Shown: positions 28,685-39,468, numbered from the stretch's first letter. The stretch is DNA of 64,000 bases from Salinicoccus carnicancri Crm (GCF_000330705.1 NZ_ANAM01000001.1:248001-312000); one strand, 5' to 3'. Notes: generated from the sequence alone by a model not told the origin. Program-made: numbers and translations.

Positions 28685-29982
28685 TGATTGGCACGATCTC
28701 CAATTTCTTCAGAATCAAAGAGATCCGCAGTAAGATTCTTTTTACTCTGGCAATGCTAATCATCTTCAAAATCGGCACGTATATCCCGGTTCCCGGTGTG
28801 GATCCGAGCGTGTTTGAAATGGGAGGCGGTCAGCAGGGCGTACTTGATCTGATGAACACCTTCGGTGGTGGAGCATTGATGAACTTCTCTATCCTTGCCA
28901 TGGGCATCATGCCCTACATTACAGCATCAATCGTGGTACAACTCCTGCAGATGGATGTTGTGCCGAAGTTTGCTGAATGGGCGAAACAGGGAGAAGTTGG
29001 TCGTCGTAAGCTGACTCAATTCACCCGTTATTTCACTATAGTCCTCGCTTTTATACAATCCATCGGTATGTCATATGCATTCAACCAGATGTTCCAGGGT
29101 ATGCTTATTGAAGAAAGCAATATCGGATCATATCTGTTGATTGCACTTGTACTTACAACAGGTACTGCATTCCTGATGTGGCTGGGAGAGCAGATTACCA
29201 CACACGGTGTTGGTAACGGCATCTCCATAATTATCTTTGCAGGTATCCTGGGTGTGATTCCAAATGCAATCATCCAACTTTACCAGCAGAGATTTGTCGG
29301 CGCTGATGACACGACGATGGCTGTTTTGCAGATGGCTGCACTTTTCATATTCCTGCTCCTGATTACGGCATTTGCCGTGTTCATCCTGCAGGCGGTGCGT
29401 AAAATTCCAGTCCAGTATGCGAAACGCCAGAGAACTTCGTCCACTTTGGCACCGCAATCGACATTTCTGCCTCTGAAAGTCAACCCGGCCGGGGTAATAC
29501 CAGTAATCTTTGCGATGGCATTCTTCATGCTTCCGCAGACGCTGACGTTATTCTTCCCCGATCAGAACTGGGCCCAGACAGTGGCGAGATTTGCTGATCC
29601 GTCAGATTGGTTTGGCATGATATTCTATGTTGCCCTGATCATAGCATTCACGTACTTCTATTCATTCGTCCAGGTCAATCCTGAAAAGATGGCAGATAAC
29701 CTTAAGAAACAGGGGAGTTACGTACCCGGCATACGGCCGGGCAGAAACACCCAGGATTACATCACTTCTGTGCTGTATCGCCTGGTGTTTGTAGGTTCAC
29801 TGTTCTTAGCCGGAATATCCATCTTGCCGCTTCTTATAACGAAGTTCATGGATCTGCCGCAGGCGATTCAAATTGGAGGTACAAGCTTACTGATTGTTAT
29901 CGGTGTTGCACTTGAAACAATGAAACAATTGGAAGCACAGGCAAACCAAAGAGAATACCGCGGTTTCAGAAAACGCAGGTAG
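28684..29982 (+). CDS. secY: Protein translocase channel subunit SecY
   Basis: 432 residues with ten membrane helices; starts [37 protein letters not shown], has the plug and pore region after [22 protein letters not shown], and the cytosolic loop PVQYAKRQR that contacts ribosome and SecA. TAATG coupling to rplO. SecY forms the SecYEG channel in the membrane. Confidence 0.98.
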   Translation: MIGTISNFFRIKEIRSKILFTLAMLIIFKIGTYIPVPGVDPSVFEMGGGQQGVLDLMNTFGGGALMNFSILAMGIMPYITASIVVQLLQMDVVPKFAEWAKQGEVGRRKLTQFTRYFTIVLAFIQSIGMSYAFNQMFQGMLIEESNIGSYLLIALVLTTGTAFLMWLGEQITTHGVGNGISIIIFAGILGVIPNAIIQLYQQRFVGADDTTMAVLQMAALFIFLLLITAFAVFILQAVRKIPVQYAKRQRTSSTLAPQSTFLPLKVNPAGVIPVIFAMAFFMLPQTLTLFFPDQNWAQTVARFADPSDWFGMIFYVALIIAFTYFYSFVQVNPEKMADNLKKQGSYVPGIRPGRNTQDYITSVLYRLVFVGSLFLAGISILPLLITKFMDLPQAIQIGGTSLLIVIGVALETMKQLEAQANQREYRGFRKRR

Positions 29983-30642
<660 letters not shown>

Positions 30643-30794
30643 GGATATTCACCTCTTCAGACACTTTGGGTGAATCCAGCTCGTCTCACTACGAAAAATA
30701 TCCGGGTTCAATATTTAACGTTAAGAGTATGTCCAAACTTCACCTGAAGTGAATTTCTAATAGGAATTAGAAGACTGTAAAGGGGGAATTTATA
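30643..30794 (+). promoter_or_regulatory. Structured leader between adk and infA
   Basis: The 152 bases hold no gene. GGATA at 30643-30647 can pair with TATCC at 30699-30703, enclosing TTCACC (30648-30653) with GGTGAA (30669-30674). Further on, ACTTCA at 30737-30742 and TGAAGT at 30745-30750 form a short palindrome. AAAGGGGGAA at 30780-30789 is the ribosome-binding site of infA. Regulation of infA or processing of the transcript is possible. Confidence 0.4.
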
Positions 30795-31013
30795 ATGAGT
30801 AAACAGGATGTTATTGAACTGGAAGGTACCGTACTCGATACTTTACCGAACGCCATGTTCAAAGTTGAACTTGAAAATGGACATGAGATACTCGCTCATG
30901 TTTCAGGTAAAATCCGTATGAACTATATACGTATTCTTCCTGGCGATAAAGTAACAGTTGAAATGTCACCGTATGATCTGACTCGGGGCAGAATCACTTA
31001 TCGTTTCAAATAA
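30795..31013 (+). CDS. infA: Translation initiation factor IF-1
   Basis: 72 residues, exact family length; S1-type OB fold with [40 protein letters not shown] and [10 protein letters not shown]. Blocks the A site during initiation on the 30S subunit. Separated from adk by an unusually long spacer for this cluster. Confidence 0.98.
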   Translation: MSKQDVIELEGTVLDTLPNAMFKVELENGHEILAHVSGKIRMNYIRILPGDKVTVEMSPYDLTRGRITYRFK

Positions 31014-31157
<144 letters not shown>

Positions 31158-31181
31158 AATTATAAACGGAGGTGTAATAAT

Positions 31182-31547
31182 ATGGCTCGTATTGCAGGAG
31201 TAGACGTACCACGTGAAAAACGTGTCGTAATCTCACTGACTTATATTTACGGAATTGGTCATTCCAGATCTGCAGAAATCCTGGAAAAAGCGGGTGTTGC
31301 AGAAAGCACACGCGTAAGGGATCTTACTGAAGACGAATTGAAAAAAATCCGTGAGGTTGTTGACAGCTACAAGATCGAAGGTGATCTTCGCCGTGAACAG
31401 AACCTTAACGTTAAACGTCTGATGGAAATCGCATCTTACAGAGGTATTCGCCACCGTCGTGGACTCCCGGTTCGTGGACAGAAGACTAAAAACAATGCCC
31501 GCACCCGTAAAGGTCCAGTTAAAACAGTTGCGAATAAGAAAAAATAA
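31182..31547 (+). CDS. rpsM: 30S ribosomal protein S13
   Basis: 121 residues; [26 protein letters not shown] and the basic end [24 protein letters not shown]13 contacts the P-site tRNA and S19. Confidence 0.98.
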   Translation: MARIAGVDVPREKRVVISLTYIYGIGHSRSAEILEKAGVAESTRVRDLTEDELKKIREVVDSYKIEGDLRREQNLNVKRLMEIASYRGIRHRRGLPVRGQKTKNNARTRKGPVKTVANKKK

Positions 31548-31569
31548 GTAGGGAAAAGGAGGAATAATA

Positions 31570-31959
31570 ATGGCTCGTAGACAACAAACTCGTAAACGTA
31601 AAGTGAAAAAGAATATTGAGTCCGGTGTGGCTCACATCCGTTCAACATTCAATAACACAATCGTAACAATTACAGATGATTTCGGTAATGCATTGTCTTG
31701 GTCATCAGCAGGTGCACTCGGTTTCAAAGGATCCAAGAAATCAACACCTTTCGCTGCACAAATGGCTTCTGAAACTGCTTCTAAAGCAGCTATGGAACAT
31801 GGCCTGAAAACTGTTGAAGTTACAGTAAAAGGACCTGGTGCAGGTCGTGAAGCAGCTATCCGTGCGCTCCAGTCTGCAGGGTTGGAAATCACAGCAATCA
31901 AAGATGTAACTCCTGTACCGCACAATGGCTGCCGTCCACCTAAACGTCGCCGCGTATAA
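31570..31959 (+). CDS. rpsK: 30S ribosomal protein S11
   Basis: 129 residues; [47 protein letters not shown] and the end [13 protein letters not shown] are definitive. Part of the 30S platform near the mRNA exit. Confidence 0.98.
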   Translation: MARRQQTRKRKVKKNIESGVAHIRSTFNNTIVTITDDFGNALSWSSAGALGFKGSKKSTPFAAQMASETASKAAMEHGLKTVEVTVKGPGAGREAAIRALQSAGLEITAIKDVTPVPHNGCRPPKRRRV

Positions 31960-32045
31960 TTGCTGGTTACAGGAACGCCATTCATGTAATGTAAACACAT
32001 GGTTGCATATTATTTCCGACGTTTAAAGGGAGGAAAAGTAAACAA

Positions 32046-32990
32046 ATGATAGAAATCGAAAAACCTAGAATTGAAACAGTTGAAGTATCGGAAGATTCTA
32101 AGTTTGGTAAGTTTGTTGTTGAACCTCTTGAACGAGGCTATGGAACAACACTTGGGAACTCCTTACGTCGCATTCTGTTATCTTCATTACCTGGTGCGGC
32201 TGTCAAAACGATAGAAATAGAAAATGTACTGCATGAGTTTTCAACAATCGAAAACGTTGTTGAAGATGTTACAACGATCGTTACGAACATTAAGAAGCTC
32301 GCACTGAAAATCTACTCTGAAGATGAGAAGACACTTGAGATAGATGTCAGCGGTGATGGTGTAGTGACGGCTGCGGACATTACCCACGACAGTGATGTCG
32401 AGATTTTGAACCGCGACCTTAAAATCGCCACTGTTTCCAAAGGCGGACAGCTTAAAATCCGTATGATTGCCAACCGCGGCAGAGGCTACACTCTTGCTGA
32501 AGGCAACAACAAAAGCGATCTGGCAATAGGTGTGATTCCAGTGGATTCAATTTATACGCCAATCGAGCAGGTGAACTATACAGTAGAAGACACCCGTGTG
32601 GGACAGATGACCAATTTCGATAAACTCACTTTGGATGTCTGGACAGATGGATCCATCAGCCCGCAGGAAGGTGTGTCACTGGCTGCCAAGATTATGAATG
32701 AGCATCTGAATATCTTTATCGGTCTTACTGATGAGGCGCAAAATGCTGAAATCATGATAGAAAAAGAAGAAGATCAGAAAGAAAAAGTTCTGGAGATGTC
32801 AATCGAGGAACTTGATCTGTCAGTACGATCCTACAACTGTCTCAAACGTGCAGGAATCAATTCTGTACAGGAACTCACTGATAAGTCAGAGGCTGACATG
32901 ATGAAAGTAAGAAATCTGGGACGCAAGTCTCTTGAAGAAGTCAAATTCAAACTTGAAGACCTCGGGTTGGGGCTTCGTAAAGAAGATTGA
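32046..32990 (+). CDS. rpoA: DNA-directed RNA polymerase alpha subunit
   Basis: 314 residues. N-terminal domain with [25 protein letters not shown] (dimerisation and beta/beta-prime docking), a short linker near 230-245, and the C-terminal domain [24 protein letters not shown]...[14 protein letters not shown], which binds UP elements and activators. GGGAGG precedes ATG. Fits the staphylococcal alpha-operon order. Confidence 0.98.
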   Translation: MIEIEKPRIETVEVSEDSKFGKFVVEPLERGYGTTLGNSLRRILLSSLPGAAVKTIEIENVLHEFSTIENVVEDVTTIVTNIKKLALKIYSEDEKTLEIDVSGDGVVTAADITHDSDVEILNRDLKIATVSKGGQLKIRMIANRGRGYTLAEGNNKSDLAIGVIPVDSIYTPIEQVNYTVEDTRVGQMTNFDKLTLDVWTDGSISPQEGVSLAAKIMNEHLNIFIGLTDEAQNAEIMIEKEEDQKEKVLEMSIEELDLSVRSYNCLKRAGINSVQELTDKSEADMMKVRNLGRKSLEEVKFKLEDLGLGLRKED

Positions 32991-33008
32991 TAAAGGAGGT
33001 AAATTTCA

Positions 33009-33407
33009 ATGGGCTACAGAAAACTCGGACGTACGTCTGATCAAAGAAAAGCGATGCTGCGTGATCTGGCTACATCCCTTATCGTGAGTGAACGCATTAC
33101 AACAACTGAAAAAAGAGCGAAGGAGCTCCGTAAAGTTGCTGATAAACTCGTTACACTTGGTAAAAAAGGAGATCTTGCTGCAAGACGCCGTGCAGGCCAG
33201 ACAGTACGTAACGTTGAAATCACTAACGAAGATGGAACGACTCAAGATGCGCTCCAAAAACTCTTCAACGATATCGCTCCGCGATTTGAAGATCGTCAGG
33301 GCGGATACACAAGCATCAAAAAGCTTGGAGAACGCCGCGGTGACGGTGCTGAACTCGTAATCATCGAATTCGTGCAAGGCGCTGTAACTGCTTCAGAAGA
33401 AGCATAA
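33009..33407 (+). CDS. rplQ: 50S ribosomal protein L17
   Basis: 132 residues, about ten longer than in Staphylococcus; the extra residues are the C-terminal [10 protein letters not shown]. The core is normal ([44 protein letters not shown]). Last gene of the alpha operon, followed by a structured RNA and a terminator. Confidence 0.97.
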   Translation: MGYRKLGRTSDQRKAMLRDLATSLIVSERITTTEKRAKELRKVADKLVTLGKKGDLAARRRAGQTVRNVEITNEDGTTQDALQKLFNDIAPRFEDRQGGYTSIKKLGERRGDGAELVIIEFVQGAVTASEEA

Positions 33408-33419
33408 TCTATAAAAGCA

Positions 33420-33530
33420 GACTGAGTGTCACGATGGTCCGGCCAAAGTGCCGTATTGTCTAGCTCATCGTACCCTGCAGGCAATACATGAATAATCGCG
33501 CTACTCCGAACGCAGGGTACGCGCTTTTTT
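33420..33530 (+). ncRNA. Structured element downstream of rplQ, ending in a terminator
   Basis: This non-coding stretch holds several interleaved pairings: ACGATG (33431-33436) with CATCGT (33466-33471); CGGC (33440-33443) with GCCG (33450-33453); GTATTG (33453-33458) with CAATAC (33482-33487); and GTACCCTGC (33470-33478) with GCAGGGTAC (33512-33520), the last running into GCGC and T6. The first and last helices compete for the same bases. The place matches the known L17 downstream element RNA motif reported in Lactobacillales and Listeria; identity with it is not verified. It could end the alpha operon or control the ecf genes that follow. Confidence 0.5.
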
Positions 33531-33557
33531 ATTACATAAATTCAGGTGGTGAGAGAT

Positions 33558-34346
33558 ATGATTGAATTTAACGATGTCACATACAGTTACAGAGAAGAAG
33601 ATCACAATGCATTGGATCATATCTCCCTGAAATTCCGGAGGGGTGAATGGACGTCTGTAATCGGGCATAACGGTTCCGGCAAGAGTACGCTGGTGAAGCT
33701 TCTGATGGGCGTGCTGGAAGGCTACACGGGCGAAATCAGGATAGACGGAGAGGTTCTGACGGAAGAGAACCTTCAGGATATCAGGCGGCGCTTTGCGATA
33801 GTGTTCCAAAATCCGGATAACCAGTTTGTCGGCGCCACCGTAGAAGATGATGTGGCGTTCGGGTTGGAAAACAACGGTGTGGAAAGAGACGAAATGGTGA
33901 GGAAAGTCGAGGAAGCACTGCGGGCAGTCAATATGTTGGAGTTCCGCACCCATGAACCGTCGAGGCTCTCAGGCGGACAGAAGCAGCGCGTGGCGATTGC
34001 GGGTGCACTTGCGATGGAACCGGACCTTCTCATCCTTGATGAGGCGACATCAATGCTCGACCCCCAGGGCAGGCGGGATGTGCTAGAGATACTCGGCCAG
34101 ATCCATAAGGATAAGATGACTACAATCATATATATCACCCATGATCTTGCAGAAATCGGGGTCAGTGACCATGCCGTGGTCATGAAGGACGGAAGTGTGA
34201 TCAATGAAGGTACTGTAGACGAAATCTACCATGATACGGAAGCGCTCATTTCAAGCCGGCTTGTCCTCCCCTTTACGATTTGGATGGCGGACCGGCTGCT
34301 TGAGGGATGCTATATGTTATACGATGAACTGGTGGAACGCCTATGA
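33558..34346 (+). CDS. ecfA1: Energy-coupling factor ATPase EcfA1
   Basis: 262 residues; one of the two ATPases of the ECF vitamin/cobalt importer module. Walker A GHNGSGKST at 36-44, Q-loop FQNPDNQFVG, signature LSGGQKQR, Walker B LLILDEATSMLD and H-loop THD. AGGTGGTG at 33544-33551 overlaps upstream GTG codons and fixes ATG 33558. The stop overlaps the start of ecfA2 by four bases. S-components lie elsewhere in the genome. Confidence 0.95.
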   Translation: MIEFNDVTYSYREEDHNALDHISLKFRRGEWTSVIGHNGSGKSTLVKLLMGVLEGYTGEIRIDGEVLTEENLQDIRRRFAIVFQNPDNQFVGATVEDDVAFGLENNGVERDEMVRKVEEALRAVNMLEFRTHEPSRLSGGQKQRVAIAGALAMEPDLLILDEATSMLDPQGRRDVLEILGQIHKDKMTTIIYITHDLAEIGVSDHAVVMKDGSVINEGTVDEIYHDTEALISSRLVLPFTIWMADRLLEGCYMLYDELVERL

Positions 34347-35206
34347 ATATCAGACTGGAAAAGCTGACAAGCATCTATCAGGAAAACACGCCGTTTGAAC
34401 ACCTGGCATTGAACAGGATCAGCACAGAGTTCGAAGAAGGAAAATACTATGGAATCATCGGACAGACCGGCAGCGGGAAGTCGACGATGATCCAGAATCT
34501 GAACGGGCTTTTGCTTCCGAGCTACGGGGAAGTGCACGTCGGGGATATTACACTCAGACGCAGGACGAAACAGAAGATCATCCATCAGGCTAAAAAGCGG
34601 GTGGGCATGGTCTTCCAGTTCCCCGAACACCAGCTTTTTGAGGAATCGGTCATAAGGGATGTGATGTTCGGGCCGAAAAATATCGGCATGGGTGAAGATG
34701 AAGCCAGGGAGAAGGCGGAATATTATCTGAAGCTGCTGAATGTCGATGAAGCTCTGTTTGATAAACAACCCTTCGATTTGTCCGGAGGACAGATGAGGAA
34801 GGTTGCCATTGCGGGAATACTGGCAATGGAACCCGATGTCCTCATCCTGGATGAACCGACAGCGGGACTCGATCCACTCAGCCATATAGAGACGATGGAA
34901 CTGTTTGGGAAAATACAGAAGGAGATGGGCATCACCGTCATACTGATCACCCATGATATGAACGATGTATACGAGTATACAGATGAAGTGAAGCTTCTGA
35001 ATCAGGGAAACCTCATCCGTTCAGGCAGTACAAAAGATATTCTGACAGATGAAGCGCTTCTCAGGGAGTACGAACTCGAAGTGCCGGATATAGTAAGACT
35101 CACCTTTGACCTTGAACGAAAGGGCATAAAGTTCGAAAAGATGCCCGGGACCAAAGAGGAATTCATCGGGCTCTATACGAAATGGAGGGATGGCCATGCT
35201 GAGTAA
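34343..35206 (+). CDS. ecfA2: Energy-coupling factor ATPase EcfA2
   Basis: 287 residues; partner ATPase with Walker A GQTGSGKST at 40-48, Q-loop FQFPEHQLFE, LSGGQMRKV, Walker B VLILDEPTAGLDP. The C-terminal 50 residues are the extended EcfA2 tail (RLTFDLERKGI). ATGA overlap with ecfA1; the ecfT start lies inside its 3' end. Confidence 0.95.
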   Translation: MNIRLEKLTSIYQENTPFEHLALNRISTEFEEGKYYGIIGQTGSGKSTMIQNLNGLLLPSYGEVHVGDITLRRRTKQKIIHQAKKRVGMVFQFPEHQLFEESVIRDVMFGPKNIGMGEDEAREKAEYYLKLLNVDEALFDKQPFDLSGGQMRKVAIAGILAMEPDVLILDEPTAGLDPLSHIETMELFGKIQKEMGITVILITHDMNDVYEYTDEVKLLNQGNLIRSGSTKDILTDEALLREYELEVPDIVRLTFDLERKGIKFEKMPGTKEEFIGLYTKWRDGHAE

Positions 35207-35993
35207 GATGCTGCTCGGGCGGTATATTCCCGGCACCAGCCTGGTCCACAGAATCGATCCCAGGGCAAAGATCATCGCGGTGCTGCTCTTCATGATCATT
35301 GTGTTTTTTGCGAACCACTGGACAGGATATCTGTTGCTGATTCTTTTTGTCCTCAGTCTGACGAAACTTGCGGGGCTCTCTCTCATATTCCTGTTCAATG
35401 GATTGAAGCTGATCCTGCTGTTGATCATATTTACATTCATGATGCACCTCTTCTTCACAAAAGGGGGGACGGTGCTGGTCGATGCGGGATGGTTCACCAT
35501 AGAAACCGAAGGCATCATACGCGGTGTCTACATTACCATACGCCTTGCAATGCTCATCCTCATCACGACACTGCTTACGCTGACTACCAGTCCACTGTCC
35601 CTGACAGATGCAATTGAGCGCATCTGCCGACCGCTTAAAGCGCTGAGGGTGCCTGTACATGAAATTGCGATGATGATGTCAATCAGCCTGCGTTTCATAC
35701 CGACACTCATGGACGAAACGGAGAAGATCATCAAGGCACAGAGCGCGAGGGGGTCCACGTTCATGACAGGCAGTCTCAGAGCACGTCTCAACGCACTTAC
35801 ACCCATATTCATCCCGCTGTTCATATCCGCCTTCAAAAGAGCGGAGGAGATGGCGGTGGCGATGGAAGTCAGGGGCTACCATGGTGAAAAGGGACGGACA
35901 AGCTATCGTGTACTGGACTGGCAGTTCAAAGATACAGCCGTCATAATAATGATGGTCCTGTTTGGAATCGTCCTGTTCATGATCAGGCAGTAA
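35196..35993 (+). CDS. ecfT: Energy-coupling factor transmembrane protein EcfT
   Basis: 265 residues with five to six membrane helices. The two coupling-helix motifs that bind the ATPases are present (SARGSTF and EVRGYHG). LLGRYIPGTSLVHRIDPRAKI is the typical N-terminus. ATG 35190 is in frame, but GGAGGG at 35183-35188 favours ATG 35196. Overlaps ecfA2 by 11 bases and is followed by truA. Confidence 0.95.
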   Translation: MLSKMLLGRYIPGTSLVHRIDPRAKIIAVLLFMIIVFFANHWTGYLLLILFVLSLTKLAGLSLIFLFNGLKLILLLIIFTFMMHLFFTKGGTVLVDAGWFTIETEGIIRGVYITIRLAMLILITTLLTLTTSPLSLTDAIERICRPLKALRVPVHEIAMMMSISLRFIPTLMDETEKIIKAQSARGSTFMTGSLRARLNALTPIFIPLFISAFKRAEEMAVAMEVRGYHGEKGRTSYRVLDWQFKDTAVIIMMVLFGIVLFMIRQ

Positions 35994-36005
35994 GGAGCAT
36001 CATCA

Positions 36006-36794
36006 ATGCGATATTTAGTAAAAGTGAGTTATAACGGCGGCAGGTTCCACGGCTTTCAGTATCAGAAGGACACCCGTACTGTACAGGGTGAAATCGAGCA
36101 GGTCCTCCGCCGCATGCATAAGGAGTTCATCCGCATCCATCCTGCGAGCCGGACCGACGCGGGAGTCCACGCAATCGAGCAGTACTTCCATTTCGATTCC
36201 CACATCGGCATTCCGGAGGATAAATGGAAATTCGCACTGAATTCAGGCCTGCCGAAAGATATACTCGTGCGCGAAGTCACAGAGATCAGTGACGAATACC
36301 ATGTGAGGTACCATTCAAAGGGCAAGGCCTATAGGTACAGGATATACCAGGGCGAAGACAGGAACCCGTTCCAGGACGGCCTCAAATCCTTCTACCCCTA
36401 TGTGCTCGATGAGAGGCTCATGCGTAAAACCATGCAGCACTTCGTTGGCACACATGATTTCACCAGCTTTTCGAGTGCCAAATCCGAAATCGAGAACAAA
36501 GTGAGGCATATCCACCGCTTCGACCTCATCAGGACAGAAGACGGATACGATTTCGTCATCATCGGCTCCGGCTTCCTCTACAATATGGTGAGGATACTTG
36601 TTGCATACGTACTCGAAGTCGGCCAGGGCAGATGGGACGGCACGAAAACAACGGAAATACTCGGGGCGCGTGACAGGAAGCTCGTGCCCAAGACGGCACC
36701 CGCTGAAGGCCTGTATCTGGAACGCGTGTTCCTCGATGAAAAAGCCCTCCAGGAAACATTGCTGGAAATGAAAAATAACCTTGAAAAACATTGA
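36006..36794 (+). CDS. truA: tRNA pseudouridine(38-40) synthase TruA
   Basis: 262 residues; makes pseudouridine at positions 38-40 of tRNA anticodon arms. Catalytic Asp 51 in ASRTDAGVHA; also FHGFQYQ, FTSFSSAKSE and GSGFLYNMVRILVAYVLEVG. AAGGAGC lies ahead of ATG. Its stop codon lies within the -35 box of a promoter for rplM-rpsI. Confidence 0.97.
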   Translation: MRYLVKVSYNGGRFHGFQYQKDTRTVQGEIEQVLRRMHKEFIRIHPASRTDAGVHAIEQYFHFDSHIGIPEDKWKFALNSGLPKDILVREVTEISDEYHVRYHSKGKAYRYRIYQGEDRNPFQDGLKSFYPYVLDERLMRKTMQHFVGTHDFTSFSSAKSEIENKVRHIHRFDLIRTEDGYDFVIIGSGFLYNMVRILVAYVLEVGQGRWDGTKTTEILGARDRKLVPKTAPAEGLYLERVFLDEKALQETLLEMKNNLEKH

Positions 36795-36819
36795 CAAAAT
36801 GCACTTATAGGGTTATCAT
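36791..36819 (+). promoter_or_regulatory. Promoter P1 of rplM-rpsI
   Basis: TTGACA at 36791-36796 and TATCAT at 36814-36819 with a 17-base spacer; the -35 box covers the truA stop codon. Confidence 0.7.
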
Positions 36820-36867
36820 AGACAACGGTATAATTTTATATCACCCGCGATAAGCCCCGGAAACTTA

Positions 36868-36895
36868 TTGTAGACTAGATATAATGACATGAAGA
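36868..36895 (+). promoter_or_regulatory. Possible promoter P2 of rplM-rpsI
   Basis: TTGTAG and TATAAT with a 16-base spacer. The sequence from 36896 to 36956 is AT-rich leader. Many Bacilli carry an L13 leader RNA here, but I cannot confirm its structure. Confidence 0.5.
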
Positions 36896-36956
36896 AGCTT
36901 TTTTTATTTTAGAGCATAAAAACGAGCATATTACTGATAAACTAGGAGGACAAAAA

Positions 36957-37394
36957 ATGCGTCAAACATTTATGGCCAACGAAGCTAACATTGAGCGTAA
37001 ATGGTATGTTGTCGATGCAGAGGGAGAGACACTCGGCCGTCTTTCCTCAGAAGTTGCAGCGATTCTTCGCGGCAAGAACAAACCGACATTCACACCGCAC
37101 GTTGATACAGGTGACAACGTAATCATCATCAACGCTGAGAAAATCGAATTGAGTGGTAACAAAGCACAGGATAAAATGTACTACAGACACTCCGGACACG
37201 TAGGTGGAATCAAATCCATCTCAGCAGGAGACCTTAGGGATACAAACCCTGTACGCCTCTTGGAGAACTCCATCAAAGGCATGCTGCCGAAGAACCCACT
37301 CGGTCGCGCAACAGGCAAGAAACTTCACGTGTATGCTGGAAGCGAGCATCCGCATGAAGCACAAAAACCAGAAAAATACGAACTTCGCGGTTAA
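36957..37394 (+). CDS. rplM: 50S ribosomal protein L13
   Basis: 145 residues; [51 protein letters not shown] and [10 protein letters not shown] are L13 signatures. AGGAGG precedes ATG. Forms a two-gene operon with rpsI, as in most Firmicutes. Confidence 0.98.
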   Translation: MRQTFMANEANIERKWYVVDAEGETLGRLSSEVAAILRGKNKPTFTPHVDTGDNVIIINAEKIELSGNKAQDKMYYRHSGHVGGIKSISAGDLRDTNPVRLLENSIKGMLPKNPLGRATGKKLHVYAGSEHPHEAQKPEKYELRG

Positions 37395-37413
37395 GGAATA
37401 GGAGGTTAATTCA

Positions 37414-37806
37414 TTGGCTAAAGTAGAATATGCAGGAACAGGTCGTCGTAAACACTCAGTAGCACGCGTACGCTTAGTACCAGGTGAAGGTAATGTCACA
37501 GTCAACGGTCGTGACATGAGAGAATACCTTCCATTCGAAAGTCTGATCCTTGACTTGAACCAGCCTTTCGCAGTTACAGAAACAGAAGGTAACTACGATG
37601 TATTGGTAAACGTCAAAGGCGGAGGCTTCACAGGACAGGCCCAGGCAATCCGTCACGGAATTGCAAGAGCACTTCTGGAGGCAGATCCTGAAAACCGTGG
37701 ACCACTTAAGAGAGCAGGACTCCTTACACGTGACCCACGTATGAAAGAACGTTACAAATACGGCTTCAAGAAAGCCCGTCGTTCTCCACAGTTCTCAAAA
37801 CGTTAA
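37414..37806 (+). CDS. rpsI: 30S ribosomal protein S9
   Basis: 130 residues, TTG start behind [25 protein letters not shown] at the start and the universal end [12 protein letters not shown], whose terminal Arg touches the P-site tRNA. Followed by a strong terminator. Confidence 0.98.
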   Translation: MAKVEYAGTGRRKHSVARVRLVPGEGNVTVNGRDMREYLPFESLILDLNQPFAVTETEGNYDVLVNVKGGGFTGQAQAIRHGIARALLEADPENRGPLKRAGLLTRDPRMKERYKYGFKKARRSPQFSKR

Positions 37807-37821
37807 TAGTTCGAATGATAC

Positions 37822-37855
37822 AAAATCCCCCAACCATTTATGGCTGGGGGATTTT
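37822..37855 (+). terminator. Terminator of rplM-rpsI
   Basis: AAAATCCCCCAACCA pairs with TGGCTGGGGGATTTT (one mismatch) around a 4-base loop, ending in T4. It is nearly symmetric. Confidence 0.88.
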
Positions 37856-37962
37856 ATCATGTTCATTGATGAAAAAAGTAACAGGGGGTATCATATTGAT
37901 AACATAGTTTTTACAGTCACCGAAAATGGGGATGCCTTGAGGAGGGGATGTTGGACCATTGA

Positions 37963-38088
37963 TACACTGTAGGGCTTATCCGTCAACTTGGCTTGCACCG
38001 TGTCTTCAGCCTGTTCGGTTTCTATACCTTCAATATGATCGGGACATCTAAATTTATATGGATTTTCACATTTGGGAGAAAAGAGTAA
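37963..38088 (+). pseudogene. Short open frame, possible gene remnant
   Basis: In the 306-base gap between rpsI and the reductase gene, one frame is open for 41 codons after a stop and contains TVGLIRQLGLHRVFSLFGFYTF and ends FTFGRKE. It reads like the C-terminal end of a membrane-associated protein, yet has no start codon with a ribosome-binding site. I do not recognise it; the rest of the gap shows only AT-rich sequence. Chance is a real alternative. Confidence 0.25.
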
Positions 38089-38112
38089 AACATTAAGCAC
38101 GGAGGGGACATT

Positions 38113-38982
38113 ATGAAACGGGTTTTGGTCGCCGGTGCCACGGGTTATTTGGGAAGATACGTTGTAAAGGAACTGAAGAGGCAGGGTTTCCATATTAAGG
38201 CTCTGGTTCGGAGTCCGCAGAAGCTGAACCGTGCCGGGGAATTCTCTGACCCTGTAATTGGTCGGGACGTTGATGAAGTTGTCGAAGGTGATATTACAAA
38301 ACCGGATACTTTAAAGCATGTTTGTGATGATGTAGATTACGTTTTCTCATCTGTTGGAATTACCCGGAAAAGTAATGGTCTCACCTTCAACGATGTTGAT
38401 TACAAGGGTAATCTCAACTTATTGAAAGAGGCGGAATATAGTGATGTGGCCAAATTCATGTATATTCATGTGTATGCGAATGATGATTGGAAAGATCCCG
38501 GACCTTTGATCGAAGCAAAGAACCGCTTTGTGAAAGTTCTGCGAACATCAAATGTCGATCATATCATCATCAGGCCGACCGGGTACTTTTCCGATTTAAC
38601 TCAGTTTATGAAAATGGCGAGAAAAGGGAGGGTTTACTTGATCGGAAACGGCAGGGCGAGCATGAATCCGATTCATGGTGAAGATCTTGCGCAATTTTGC
38701 GTCAAGTCCCTCTCAGAGGTGAACAGCACATTGGATGTTGGCGGTCCCGAAACACTCACATATAGACAAATTGCCCAGACGGCATTTGATGTACTGGGTG
38801 AGGAAGAACACATCACACACATTCCGGCCGGTTTAATAAGCTCCGTCTCCATGGTGATGAAAGTGATCAGTAGACATAATTATGGAATACTCCGCTTCTT
38901 TATAAACGTAATGACTCATGATGTGACCGCACCGATGTACGGGAAACATAAGGTTCGGGAGATATTTCATCACATCAGTTAG
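38113..38982 (+). CDS. NmrA/atypical-SDR NAD(P)-binding reductase
   Basis: 289 residues. The dinucleotide motif GATGYLGR at 8-15 followed by VKELKRQGFHIKALVRSP is typical of atypical short-chain dehydrogenases of the NmrA/NDUFA9-like group. IIRPTGYFSD and NPIHGEDLA in the middle mark the substrate side. These act as reductases or as redox sensors. GGAGGGG precedes ATG. A small DUF3995-like membrane protein gene follows after 51 bases. Confidence 0.82.
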   Translation: MKRVLVAGATGYLGRYVVKELKRQGFHIKALVRSPQKLNRAGEFSDPVIGRDVDEVVEGDITKPDTLKHVCDDVDYVFSSVGITRKSNGLTFNDVDYKGNLNLLKEAEYSDVAKFMYIHVYANDDWKDPGPLIEAKNRFVKVLRTSNVDHIIIRPTGYFSDLTQFMKMARKGRVYLIGNGRASMNPIHGEDLAQFCVKSLSEVNSTLDVGGPETLTYRQIAQTAFDVLGEEEHITHIPAGLISSVSMVMKVISRHNYGILRFFINVMTHDVTAPMYGKHKVREIFHHIS

Positions 38983-39033
38983 AAAGACATGTTCTGTTGC
39001 CCGGAAATCTTTAACGGTAAGGGAATCATTATT

Positions 39034-39468
39034 ATGAATACGAAAAAAGTGTCATGCACAGTTTTCCTGATTGCCGGAACACTCCATTCAATCGCCACTT
39101 TTTACTGGTCGTTCGGAGGGGAGATCGGTTTGCTGACAGTCGGGCAATGGACTCTCGGGATGAAGGAGCGGTATGGCTATACAGTATTGGCGGGCTTGTT
39201 CGTATTGGGTCTGTTCAAACTGGCTGCAGCATGGATGCCATTCATTTTATACAATAATGATAATAAACTGCTGGAAATCATATCGTATGTTGGTGGCGGT
39301 ATACTGGTTATCCACGGCGGGGTCAATACTGTGGCCGGCTGGTTGAAAATCTTGGGTGTACTTCCGAGGCAATACGCCCTCAGCGAAATCGGCCAGGCTT
39401 TTATCTGGGATCCTCTATTTTTGTTGTGGGGAGCGGGGCTGATTGTATTCTTAGTGAACAGGGAATGA
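39034..39468 (+). CDS. DUF3995-like membrane protein, 144 aa
   Basis: Four predicted helices with the motif GTLHSIATFYWSFGGEIGLLTVGQWT, which resembles the DUF3995 family. The upstream in-frame ATG at 38989 would add 15 polar residues without a ribosome-binding site, so ATG 39034 (behind AAGGGA) is chosen. Function unknown; probably cotranscribed with the reductase gene. Confidence 0.65.
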   Translation: MNTKKVSCTVFLIAGTLHSIATFYWSFGGEIGLLTVGQWTLGMKERYGYTVLAGLFVLGLFKLAAAWMPFILYNNDNKLLEIISYVGGGILVIHGGVNTVAGWLKILGVLPRQYALSEIGQAFIWDPLFLLWGAGLIVFLVNRE

